A DNA stretch of 64,000 bases, taken from contig NZ_JADZLT010000056.1 of assembly GCF_015904235.1 (NCBI RefSeq), positions 62,001 through 126,000 of the forward strand, in the 5' to 3' direction. Of this stretch, positions 18,657 through 27,473 are shown piece by piece; positions within the stretch are counted from its first letter, which is position 1; every line of letters begins with the position of its first letter. The DNA comes from Methylobrevis albus (GTDB lineage: Bacteria; Pseudomonadota; Alphaproteobacteria; Rhizobiales; Pleomorphomonadaceae). The position numbers and the translations under genes are program-made. The notes under the pieces were generated by a model. The model worked only from the letters and a program-made list of their open reading frames with translations. It was not told where the DNA came from and ran no database searches.

Positions 18657-21100
18657 TCGGCGGCCTCCGCGAGGGGGATGCGGGCGATCGGGGCGAACTC
18701 GTGGGCGTCGGTGCCCGCGACGCGCTCGGCCCAGGGGTCGGTCTGGAAGAAGGTCTGCGAGTAGACGAAGCGCTCGACCAGCGCCTTGCGGCGGTCGGCG
18801 TCGTCGCAGATCAGGTTCCGCACCGTGTCGAGGCCGATGCGTTTCGCCCATTTGTAGATGCGTTCGAGATAGTGGCCCTGCTCGCGGTAGAGCTGCACCA
18901 GCGCGAGGCCGTATTCGATCGCCTCGGCCTCGGTATCGACGTGGCAGAGCACCTCGGTGCCCTTGATGTCGAGGCCGGCGGCGCCGGCGAAATGCAGGTC
19001 GTAGCCGCTGTCGACGCAGATGACGCCGAAGTCCTTGCAGGTCGCCTCCGCGCAGTTCCGCGGGCAGCCGGAGACGGCCATCTTGACCTTGGCCGGCGTC
19101 CACGCCCCCCACATCGCCTTTTCGAGCTTGATGCCGAGGCCGGTGGAATCCTGCGTGCCGAAGCGGCACCAGTCGGTGCCGACGCAGGTCTTCACCGTGC
19201 GCACGCCCTTGGCGTAGGCGTGGCCGGAGACCATGCCGGCCGCGTTGAGGTCGGACCACACCGCCGGCAGGTCTTCTTTCCGCACGCCGAGCAGGTCGAT
19301 GCGCTGGCCGCCGGTGACCTTGACGGTCGGGATCTGGAACTTGTCGGCGACATCGGCGATGGCGCGCAGTTCCGCCGCCGTGGTGACGCCGCCCCACATG
19401 CGCGGCACCACCGAATAGGTGCCGTCCTTCTGGATGTTGGCGTGGACGCGCTCGTTGATGAAGCGCGACTGGTAGTCATCAGCGGCCTCGCCCGGCCAGT
19501 TGGCGATCATGTAGTAGTTGAGCGCCGGCCGGCACTTGTGACAGCCGCAGGAGGTCTTCCAGTTCAGCTCCTGCATCGCCGCCGGGATCGACTTCAGCTC
19601 CTTTGCGACGATCAGGCGGCGCACGTCGTCGTGCGAGAGATCCGTGCAGGTGCACATCGGCTTCACGGCCGAGACCTTGAAGCCGTCGCCGAGGGTGACG
19701 GCGAGCAGCTGCTCGACGAGGCCGGTGCAGGAGCCGCACGACGCCGACGCCTTGGTGTGGGCGCGCACGTCGTCGACAGAGCCGAGGCCCTTCGCCGTGA
19801 TCGCGGTGACGATGGTGCCCTTGCAGACGCCGTTGCAGCCGCAGATTTCCGCACTATCCGGCAAGGCTGCAACGGCCGCCATAGGGTCCAGCGGGGCGCC
19901 TCCGGCGTAGGCGCGGCCGAAGATCAGCGTCTCGCGCAGCTCGGTGACGTCGCGGCCCTCGCGCATCAGGTCGAAGAACCAGCCGCCGTCGGCAGTCTCG
20001 CCGTAGAGCACGGCGCCGATGATGCGGTTGTCCTTCAGCACGATGCGCTTGTAGACGCCGCGGGCGGCGTCGCGCAGCACGATCTCCTCGCGGTCCTTCG
20101 CCTCGGCGAAATCGCCGGCGGAGAAGAGGTCGACGCCGGTGACTTTCAGCTTGGTCGAGGTGACGGAGCCGACGTAGGCGGCGTCCGTGCCGGTGAGGGT
20201 CTTCGCCGCCACCTTCGCCATCTCGTAGAGCGGCGCGACGAGGCCGTAGCAGAGGCCGCGGTGCTCGGCGCATTCGCCGACGGCGAGGATCGTTGGGTCG
20301 CTGGTGCGCATGGCGTCGTCGACGAGCACACCGCGGTTGACCTCGAGGCCGGCGCTTTTTGCGAGCGCCGCGTTCGGGCGGATGCCGACCGCCATCACGA
20401 CGATGGCGCACGGGATCTCAGTGCCGTCGTCGAGGCGGACGCCGGTGACGTGGGTGTCGCCGAGGATCGCGTGGGTGTTGGCGCGGGTGCGGATCTCGAT
20501 GCCGCGCCCGGCGAGCTCGCGCTCCAGCAGGTAGCCGGCCGAGGCGTCGAGCTGGCGCTCCATCAGCGTGGGAGCGATATGGAGCACGGTGACGTCCATG
20601 CCCTGCATCCGCAGCCCTGCGGCAGCCTCGAGGCCGAGCAGGCCGCCGCCGATGACGACCGCCCTGCCCCCGCCGGCCGCCGCCCGCCGCATCGTTTCGA
20701 CGTCGTCGAGGTCGCGGAAGCTGACGACGCCGGGCAGCTTGTGGCCGGGCACCGGGATGATGAACGGCACCGAGCCGGTGGCGATCAGCAGCTTGTCATA
20801 AGGCGCGACGATGCCGTCTGCGGTCTCGACGGTCCGCAGGTCGCGGTCGATCGCGACGATCTCGCGGCCCTTGACGAGGTTGATGCGGTTGTCCGCGTAC
20901 CAGGTGTCGGTATGGGTGACGATCTCGTCGAAGGTCTTCTCGCCGGCGAGCACCGGCGACAGCAGGATGCGGTTGTAGTTCACCCGCGGCTCGGCGCCGA
21001 ACACCGTGACGTCGTAGGCGGTGGGGTCCGCCTCGATGAGGTGTTCGAGCGCGCGGCCGGCGGCCATGCCGTTGCCGATCACGACCAGTCTCTGTGCCAT
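18653..21100 (-). CDS. nirB: Nitrite reductase [NAD(P)H] large subunit
   Basis: NirB reduces nitrite to ammonium with six electrons. It has 815 residues from the ATG at 21098-21100. Domains in order are: an FAD/NAD(P)-binding pyridine nucleotide oxidoreductase (LVVIGNGMAAGRALE to about 380); two BFD-like [2Fe-2S] stretches (CGCNGVCKGT...CGSCTGLVEQ, and CTCTDLSHDD...CGCHKCRP); then ferredoxin-like and siroheme/[4Fe-4S] domains with C-x5-C and C-x3-C ligands in CVGTDWCRFG and VSGCPRNCAEATCKDFG. The siroheme comes from CysG in the same operon. The gene starts 35 nt after nrtD. Confidence 0.96.
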   Translation of the reverse strand: MAQRLVVIGNGMAAGRALEHLIEADPTAYDVTVFGAEPRVNYNRILLSPVLAGEKTFDEIVTHTDTWYADNRINLVKGREIVAIDRDLRTVETADGIVAPYDKLLIATGSVPFIIPVPGHKLPGVVSFRDLDDVETMRRAAAGGGRAVVIGGGLLGLEAAAGLRMQGMDVTVLHIAPTLMERQLDASAGYLLERELAGRGIEIRTRANTHAILGDTHVTGVRLDDGTEIPCAIVVMAVGIRPNAALAKSAGLEVNRGVLVDDAMRTSDPTILAVGECAEHRGLCYGLVAPLYEMAKVAAKTLTGTDAAYVGSVTSTKLKVTGVDLFSAGDFAEAKDREEIVLRDAARGVYKRIVLKDNRIIGAVLYGETADGGWFFDLMREGRDVTELRETLIFGRAYAGGAPLDPMAAVAALPDSAEICGCNGVCKGTIVTAITAKGLGSVDDVRAHTKASASCGSCTGLVEQLLAVTLGDGFKVSAVKPMCTCTDLSHDDVRRLIVAKELKSIPAAMQELNWKTSCGCHKCRPALNYYMIANWPGEAADDYQSRFINERVHANIQKDGTYSVVPRMWGGVTTAAELRAIADVADKFQIPTVKVTGGQRIDLLGVRKEDLPAVWSDLNAAGMVSGHAYAKGVRTVKTCVGTDWCRFGTQDSTGLGIKLEKAMWGAWTPAKVKMAVSGCPRNCAEATCKDFGVICVDSGYDLHFAGAAGLDIKGTEVLCHVDTEAEAIEYGLALVQLYREQGHYLERIYKWAKRIGLDTVRNLICDDADRRKALVERFVYSQTFFQTDPWAERVAGTDAHEFAPIARIPLAEAAE

Positions 21101-21135
21101 GGCACCAATCTCCGGAATGAGCCCGTTCGCGGCCG

Positions 21136-21933
21136 TCAGGCGGCTTCGACGAAGCGGTTGCGCTCGTAGAGGAATTTCAGCACCGCGGAGCGGCAGCGGA
21201 GGTAGGTCGGGTCGGTGACGAGATCGAGCCGGCGGCGCGGGCGGGCGAGCGGCACATCCAGCACCTCGCCGATCCGCGCCGAGGGACCGTTGGTGAGCAT
21301 CACGATGCGGTCGGAGAGCAGCACCGCCTCGTCGACGTCGTGGGTGATCATCAGCACGGTGTTGCCGAGCGTCTGGTGGATCTGCATCACCTGGTCCTGC
21401 AGGTGGGCGCGGGTCAGCGCGTCGAGCGCGCCGAACGGCTCGTCGAGCAGCAGCACCTTCGGCTCCATGGCGAGCGCCCGGGCGATGCCGACGCGCTGCT
21501 TCATGCCGCCGGAGATCTCCGCGGGACGCTTGTCCTTGGCGTGGCCCATGTGGACGAGCTCGAGGTTGCGCATCGTCCACTCGTGCCGCTCGGCCTTGGA
21601 GCGGGTCTTGCGGAACACCTTGTCGACGGCGAGCGCGACGTTCTCGTAGACGGTGAGCCAGGGCAGCAGCGAGTGGTTCTGGAACACCACCGCCCGGTCC
21701 GGCCCCGGCTGATCGACGACCTCGCCTTCGAGGAACACGACGCCGGTGGTGGCGTCGGTGAGGCCGGCGACGATGTTGAGCAGCGTGGACTTGCCGCAGC
21801 CGGAGTGGCCGATGATCGAGATGTACTCGCCCTTGTCGACGTCGAGCGAGATGCTCTTCAGGACGTTGGTGCTCGCGCTGCCGCGGGTGAACGTCTTGTC
21901 GACCTGCTGGATCGAGAGATAGGCCTTGGACAT
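21136..21933 (-). CDS. nrtD: Nitrate ABC transporter ATP-binding protein
   Basis: This 265-residue ATPase of the nitrate/sulfonate/taurine importer family energises nitrate uptake with the NrtB permease and NrtA binding protein. Walker A is IIGHSGCGKSTLLN, the signature is PAEISGGMKQRVGIARAL, Walker B is KVLLLDEPFGALD, and the switch His is in VLMITHDVDEAVLLSDR. The ATG at 21931-21933 follows AGGAGGATTCCC, a strong ribosome site. It lies 26 nt after nrtB. The long NrtC version, which has a C-terminal binding-protein domain, is not present. Confidence 0.93.
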   Translation of the reverse strand: MSKAYLSIQQVDKTFTRGSASTNVLKSISLDVDKGEYISIIGHSGCGKSTLLNIVAGLTDATTGVVFLEGEVVDQPGPDRAVVFQNHSLLPWLTVYENVALAVDKVFRKTRSKAERHEWTMRNLELVHMGHAKDKRPAEISGGMKQRVGIARALAMEPKVLLLDEPFGALDALTRAHLQDQVMQIHQTLGNTVLMITHDVDEAVLLSDRIVMLTNGPSARIGEVLDVPLARPRRRLDLVTDPTYLRCRSAVLKFLYERNRFVEAA

Positions 21934-21959
21934 GGGAATCCTCCTCGCATCCGGTCCGG

Positions 21960-22859
21960 TCAGGACTTGGCGGTGCCGCGGGTGATGCTGTTGGCGATGA
22001 GGGCGACGATGCGGTCGAGCAGGAAGCCGGTGATGCCGACGTAGACGAGGGCCAGGATGATGTCGCTCATCATCGAGGAGTTCCACGCGTCCCAGATGAA
22101 GAAGCCGATGCCGACGCCGCCGATCAGCATTTCCGCCGCGACGATCGCGAGCCAGGAGAGGCCGATGCCGATCCTGAGGCCGGTGAAGATGTACGGCGCG
22201 GCGGCCGGGATCATGATGCGGTGGAAGTATTCGAAGCCGTTTAGGCGCAGCACCCTGGCGACGTTGCGGTAGTCGTCCGGGATGTTGCGGATGCCGACGG
22301 CGGTGTTGATGATGATCGGCCAGACCGAGGTGATGAAGATCACGAAGATCGCCGAGGGCTGGCCGTCGCGGAAGGCGGCCAGCGACAGCGGCAGCCAGGC
22401 GAGCGGCGGCACGGTGCGCAGCACCTGGAAGATCGGGTCGAGGCCGCGCATCGCCCACTGCGACTGGCCGACCAGCACGCCGAGGCCGACGCCGAACACC
22501 ACCGCGAAGGCATAGCCGAGCGCGACGCGCTGCAGCGACGCCAGCAGGTGCCAGCCGAGGCCCTTGTCGATGCCGCCGGCGTCGTAGAACGGGTTGGCGA
22601 TCAGCTCCCAGGTGTCGGTCACCACCTGCGACGGCGGCGGCAGGCTGGCGCCGGGCGACGAGCACAGCATCTCCCAGACGAGCAGCATCAGGCCGAGCAC
22701 GATCGCCGGCGGGACGACGGCGGTCGCAACGCTACGCAGCTTCGGCGCGAGGGTTTCGGCGAGGGTCGGGCGGGGCAGCGGGAAGGCCACCACGGCGGCG
22801 CGGCCGGCGCCGGCCGCGACGGGGGCGGCCTCGGTGGTCTTGAGGGCGGTCTTCGACAT
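21960..22859 (-). CDS. nrtB: Nitrate ABC transporter permease
   Basis: This 299-residue inner-membrane permease has about six helices after a proline/alanine-rich N-terminus of about 45 residues. The family's ATPase-contact loop is in RVLRLNGFEYFHRIMIPAAA, followed by PYIFTGLRIGIGLSWLAIVA, which is typical of NrtB/SsuC-type permeases. It is flanked by nrtA (71 nt upstream) and nrtD, so the substrate is inferred from context to be nitrate or nitrite. Confidence 0.93.
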   Translation of the reverse strand: MSKTALKTTEAAPVAAGAGRAAVVAFPLPRPTLAETLAPKLRSVATAVVPPAIVLGLMLLVWEMLCSSPGASLPPPSQVVTDTWELIANPFYDAGGIDKGLGWHLLASLQRVALGYAFAVVFGVGLGVLVGQSQWAMRGLDPIFQVLRTVPPLAWLPLSLAAFRDGQPSAIFVIFITSVWPIIINTAVGIRNIPDDYRNVARVLRLNGFEYFHRIMIPAAAPYIFTGLRIGIGLSWLAIVAAEMLIGGVGIGFFIWDAWNSSMMSDIILALVYVGITGFLLDRIVALIANSITRGTAKS

Positions 22860-22930
22860 GGGATGATCTCCAGGAGCGTCGCGCGGTCGAGGCCCGGCGT
22901 CCGTGACGGACGCCGGGACGAAGGTCGCCG

Positions 22931-24250
22931 TCAGGCGACGCGCTTGATCGAGAGGCTTTCGAGATAGGCGGAGGGGTTTTCCGGATCGAAGCTCTTACCG
23001 TCGAAGAAGGTCTCGACGCCGCGGCTGTCGGTCGCCGGCACGTCGGCGATCCCGAGCGTCTTCGCCGCCTCGCGCCAGAGATCGGCCCGGTTCACCGCGG
23101 CGACCAGCGCGCCGATGTCGGTTTCGGGCGCGAACTTGCCCCAGCGGATGTCTTCCGCGAGGAACCAGGCGTCGTGGCTCTTGAAGGGGAAGGACGTGTG
23201 GTCCTGCCAGAACTTCATGTAGCCGGTGGAGGCAGCCTCGACCTTGCCGTTGCCATAGTCGTATTCGCCCTTGAGGCGGCCGACGATGTCCCGCGGCGGC
23301 ACGTTGAACCAGGCGCGCTTGCCGACGATGCCGGCGAGTTCTTCCTTGTTCGCCATGTCGTCGCACCACTGCTGCGCTTCCATGACGGCCATCAGGATCG
23401 CCTGGGTGGCGACCGGGTTCTTCTCGACGAAGTCGGCGCGCATGCCGAGCGACTTCTCGGGATGCTTCGACCAGATCTCGGCGGTGTTGCAGGCGGTATA
23501 GCCGATGCCCTGATTGACGAGCTGGGCGTTCCACGGCTCGCCGACGCAGAAGGCGTCCATGGTGCCAACCTTCATGTTCGCCACCATCTGCGGCGGCGGC
23601 ACCACGATGGTCTCGACGTCCTTGTCGGGGTCGATGCCGCCGGCGGCGAGCCAGTAGCGCAGCCAGAGGTCGTGCGTTCCGCCCGGGAAGGTCATCGCCA
23701 CCTTGGCCGGGTTGCCCTCGGCGAGACGCTTGGCGAACGCCTCCTTCAGCACGCCGGCGTCGACGCCGGCCTTGAGCTCGGCGTAGGCGCTGGCGACCGA
23801 TATCGCCTGGGCGTCGAGGTTGAGGCGGGCGAGGATGACCATCGGCAGCGGCTGGTTGTTCTGCGTCACCTTGCCGGCGGAGATCAGGTAGGGCATCGGC
23901 GTCAGGATATGGGCGCCGTCGATGCCGTTGCCCGCCGTGCCGAGCACGAGGTTGTCGCGCGTCGCGCCCCACGAGGCCTGCTTCAGGATCTCCATGTCCG
24001 GCAGGCCGTACTTCGCGAAGAAGCCCTTCTCCTGTGCGACGACCAGCGGCGAGGCATCGGTTAGCGCGATGAAGCCGAGCTTGGTGCCGGTGACTTCCGG
24101 GCCGGCCGAGGCGGCGAAGGCGCCGCCCGGGAAACCGGCCTTGATCGCCGAGAACAGCGCCGCGGTGCCTGCGGTCGCCGCCGTGCTGGCAAGGAAGCTG
24201 CGGCGGGACAGGCCGCCGGTGCTGGACATGTCGGTCTCGTTCTTCGCCAT
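22931..24250 (-). CDS. nrtA: Nitrate ABC transporter substrate-binding protein (Tat-exported NrtA/NasF)
   Basis: This is the periplasmic nitrate-binding protein of the operon's importer. It has 439 residues from the ATG at 24248-24250. A twin-arginine signal (LSRRSFLASTAATAGTAALF, about residues 15-34) precedes the mature domain. NrtA-type motifs are KLGFIALTDASPLVVAQEKG, then FFAKYGLPD, MTFPGGTHDLWLRYWL, and MKVGTMDAFCVGEPWNAQLV. It is the first gene of the nitrate operon. It is preceded by about 205 nt of structured leader and a sigma-54-type promoter. The frame is open upstream to an ATG at 24371-24373, but that extension covers the leader hairpins and is unlikely to be translated as NrtA. 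Confidence 0.94.
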   Translation of the reverse strand: MAKNETDMSSTGGLSRRSFLASTAATAGTAALFSAIKAGFPGGAFAASAGPEVTGTKLGFIALTDASPLVVAQEKGFFAKYGLPDMEILKQASWGATRDNLVLGTAGNGIDGAHILTPMPYLISAGKVTQNNQPLPMVILARLNLDAQAISVASAYAELKAGVDAGVLKEAFAKRLAEGNPAKVAMTFPGGTHDLWLRYWLAAGGIDPDKDVETIVVPPPQMVANMKVGTMDAFCVGEPWNAQLVNQGIGYTACNTAEIWSKHPEKSLGMRADFVEKNPVATQAILMAVMEAQQWCDDMANKEELAGIVGKRAWFNVPPRDIVGRLKGEYDYGNGKVEAASTGYMKFWQDHTSFPFKSHDAWFLAEDIRWGKFAPETDIGALVAAVNRADLWREAAKTLGIADVPATDSRGVETFFDGKSFDPENPSAYLESLSIKRVA

Positions 24251-24321
24251 CGTGATCCCCTCTGGTGGCCGCCGGGCGGCTCTGGTCGATGCGGCCCCGC
24301 CCGGCGGTCCGGCGTCAGGGC

Positions 24322-24398
24322 AAAAAAAAACGTCGCCGGCCATCGAGGACACGCTGCACGGGAGGTCGTGCATTGCGTGGCCGAGGGCCTAGCGACGT
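24322..24398 (-). terminator. Terminator-like structure in the nitrate operon leader
   Basis: Read on the minus strand, ACGTCGC (24392-24398) pairs with GCGACGT (24330-24336). An inner GGCC/GGCC pair (24386-24389 with 24338-24341) extends the stem. The stem is followed directly by nine T residues (24322-24330). Enclosed in it is a smaller hairpin, TGCACG-ACCTCC-CGTGCA (24355-24372), with a six-base loop. Two more hairpins lie upstream: 24412-24427 (stem CGCCTC/GAGGCG) and 24431-24454 (stem GTCCCA/TGGGAC). A stem followed by T9 about 70 nt before nrtA looks like an attenuator. NasT/NasR-type ANTAR proteins control nitrate operons this way, although the loops here do not match their A1/G4 consensus. 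Confidence 0.55.
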
Positions 24399-24467
24399 CA
24401 TTGTCTGGGATCGCCTCATGGGAGGCGCGTGTCCCAATCGCCGTTGACTGGGACGGCTTCTAGGAAT

Positions 24468-24483
24468 GCACGCGCCGTGCCAA
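24468..24483 (-). promoter_or_regulatory. Sigma-54 (RpoN) promoter of the nitrate assimilation operon
   Basis: The minus strand reads TTGGCACGGCGCGTGC. Compared with the RpoN consensus TTGGCACG-N4-TTGC, the -24 block is perfect, the spacing is exact and only one base of the -12 block differs. Transcription would begin near 24456, giving a leader of about 205 nt before nrtA. RpoN/NtrC control is the established way nitrogen-scavenging operons are switched on in this group. Confidence 0.8.
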
Positions 24484-24530
24484 TCTGGCGCCGACGCTGG
24501 AACTGGAATAATTTCAATCTGTTGATGGCG

Positions 24531-24565
24531 GATCGGCCGAAAGCCGATCTTCACGACTTGGTGAA
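24531..24565. promoter_or_regulatory. Two adjacent dyads upstream of the sigma-54 promoter
   Basis: GATCGGC-CGAAA-GCCGATC (24531-24549) is a perfect 7-bp inverted repeat. Immediately next to it TTCAC-N6-GTGAA (24550-24565) is another dyad. They lie about 75-110 bp upstream of the predicted start site, where an enhancer-binding activator could act. The second dyad resembles an NtrC site only loosely: it lacks the GC ends and its spacer is one base short. The first could equally be a terminator stem for the 87-residue gene upstream, though no T-run follows it. Confidence 0.3.
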
Positions 24566-24672
24566 AGTCGCGCCGCCCCGGCGCCGAACGATCGTGCAGG
24601 TGCCGAAGTTTTGTTCAGGCCCGGGTCGAGCGAACGCGCGGAAATCGCGGGTTGCCGACCGGAATTCCGGGG

Positions 24673-24936
24673 TTACGCGTAGGGCTTCTTGGCGTGGGAG
24701 TCGCCGATGTAGGCGGTGGCGACGGGCATCGGCAGGGGTTCGGGCTCGAAGTTGCCGCCGAAATCGCCGCGGGCGACTTTCAGCCGGATCTCGGATCCAT
24801 TCTGGTGGATCACCACCGAAATGGCGTCCTTGTCGGCGAAGGTGATGTAGCCGGTCTTGCCCGGCACCAGCCCGTTCTTCGCCTTGTTGCGCAGCGTGTC
24901 GCGGACCTTGATCTTGGTCCCGGCGTCCAGACCCAT
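24673..24936 (-). CDS. Hypothetical protein, 87 residues
   Basis: I do not recognise this gene. The product is a small, basic-to-neutral soluble protein beginning MGLDAGTKIKVRDTLRNKAK, with a beta-rich middle (GKTGYITFADKDAISVVIHQ) and a C-terminus ending GDSHAKKPYA. The middle could form a small SH3- or KOW-like barrel, but that is a guess. It is separated by about 60 nt from holC upstream and by the nitrate operon's promoter region downstream. It is therefore probably the last gene of the pepA-holC run and not part of nitrate assimilation. Confidence 0.7.
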   Translation of the reverse strand: MGLDAGTKIKVRDTLRNKAKNGLVPGKTGYITFADKDAISVVIHQNGSEIRLKVARGDFGGNFEPEPLPMPVATAYIGDSHAKKPYA

Positions 24937-24999
24937 CGCTTCCCCCTCCCCGCATCCGTGTCCCCGGATGTCTGCTTACGGTCCGCAGCCCGCTTCGCC

Positions 25000-25449
25000 T
25001 CAGGCCTTCTTTTCCCAGCCGCCGCGGGCGCCCTGCTGCCAGTAGGTCAGCGCGTGCCCGGCCGCCTTCTGCGTCTTCCAGTGTGCCCGCGCCTCGGCGA
25101 CTGCCTCGGGGTCGTTGCCGTCGAACAGGAACACGCCGCGGATATAGGGCGAAAGATCGGGCGGCTCGGCGCGGTCGACCAGGAAGCGCACCACCGCGGC
25201 GTTGCGGTTGTCGCCGGTCCAGCCGATCAGCACCGGCTGGTCGGCGTCGACGCCGTCGCCGGAAAGGCCGTGCGGCAGGAAGCTGTCGTCGGCAAAGGTC
25301 CAGAGCAGCGTGTCGAGGGTGCGGGCGCGCTCCTCCGAGCCGGCCTGCACCGCGACGCGCCAGCCCCGCTCCAGCGACTTTGCCACCAGCTGCGGCAAGG
25401 CCGCCTCGAGGGGCTGGCGTTCGAGATGGAAGAACAGGATTTCGGTCAT
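25000..25449 (-). CDS. holC: DNA polymerase III subunit chi
   Basis: HolC links the clamp-loader complex to single-stranded-DNA-binding protein during replication. The protein has 149 residues, a normal length. It opens with MTEILFFHLERQPLEAALPQ and has the chi-type blocks RVAVQAGSEERARTLDTLLW, TFADDSFLPHG, VLIGWTGDNRNAAVVRFLVD and VFLFDGNDPEAVAEARAHWK. It follows pepA and a 55-residue membrane protein gene; a pepA-holC linkage is widespread in proteobacteria. Confidence 0.94.
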   Translation of the reverse strand: MTEILFFHLERQPLEAALPQLVAKSLERGWRVAVQAGSEERARTLDTLLWTFADDSFLPHGLSGDGVDADQPVLIGWTGDNRNAAVVRFLVDRAEPPDLSPYIRGVFLFDGNDPEAVAEARAHWKTQKAAGHALTYWQQGARGGWEKKA

Positions 25450-25498
25450 GGCCCCGGTCGTTCGCCTCTCGTGGCGGCGCCGCGTCCGCCGGCGCGGA

Positions 25499-25666
25499 TC
25501 AGAAGCCCCACGTCACGTCGGCCGCGACGATGGCGAGCGCCACCGCCACGGTGCCGACGAGGAGTTCACTCGGGCGCGGCCGGCGGCCGGTCGCGATCCG
25601 GACCGCCGCCAGCGTCGCGAGGAACGCGACGATGATGACGAACACGATCTTGATCGCGAGCCGCAT
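25499..25666 (-). CDS. Small membrane protein, 55 residues
   Basis: This short open frame between pepA and holC runs from the ATG at 25664-25666 to the TGA at 25499-25501. The product has two hydrophobic helices (about residues 4-22, IKIVFVIIVAFLATLAAV, and 34-50, LLVGTVAVALAIVAADV) joined by a basic turn, ATGRRPRPSE. Strong hydrophobic periodicity, GC-rich third positions and the tight fit between two real genes support it as coding. Function is unknown. Confidence 0.6.
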   Translation of the reverse strand: MRLAIKIVFVIIVAFLATLAAVRIATGRRPRPSELLVGTVAVALAIVAADVTWGF

Positions 25667-25700
25667 CGCCGCCGGTCCCCCGTTTGCCTCTCCGCTTGGC

Positions 25701-27194
<1,494 letters not shown>

Positions 27195-27473
27195 GATGGT
27201 TTCCTTAAGCCTTTTCGTTCAATTTGTTCGTCCCGGGAGGCGCATGGCCGGCCGGGACGTGGCCGTCCGATGGGCCGCGCGGCGGGAATCCGGGCGATTG
27301 GGATCCGGAGCGTTCGCCGGAAAGTGGCGCGTCGGCGCGCCGACCGCAAGCATCCTCTTGCGGCCGCCGCATTTAGCGGGGACATGTCTCGTCGGGATTC
27401 GGCGGTGCGCTCTTCGCAGTTGCGTGAGAGCATGCCGTAGCGGCGGGGGCCGGCGATTGGTTCGGGCGGTGTA

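Noticed and set aside
18638-21169. A plus-strand open frame of about 840 codons
   Set aside because: It is antisense to nirB, and composition marks it as a shadow frame.
24250-24373. Upstream ATG extending nrtA by 41 codons
   Set aside because: The extension translates the leader hairpins and T-run (giving Phe-Phe-Cys) and would displace the Tat signal from the N-terminus.
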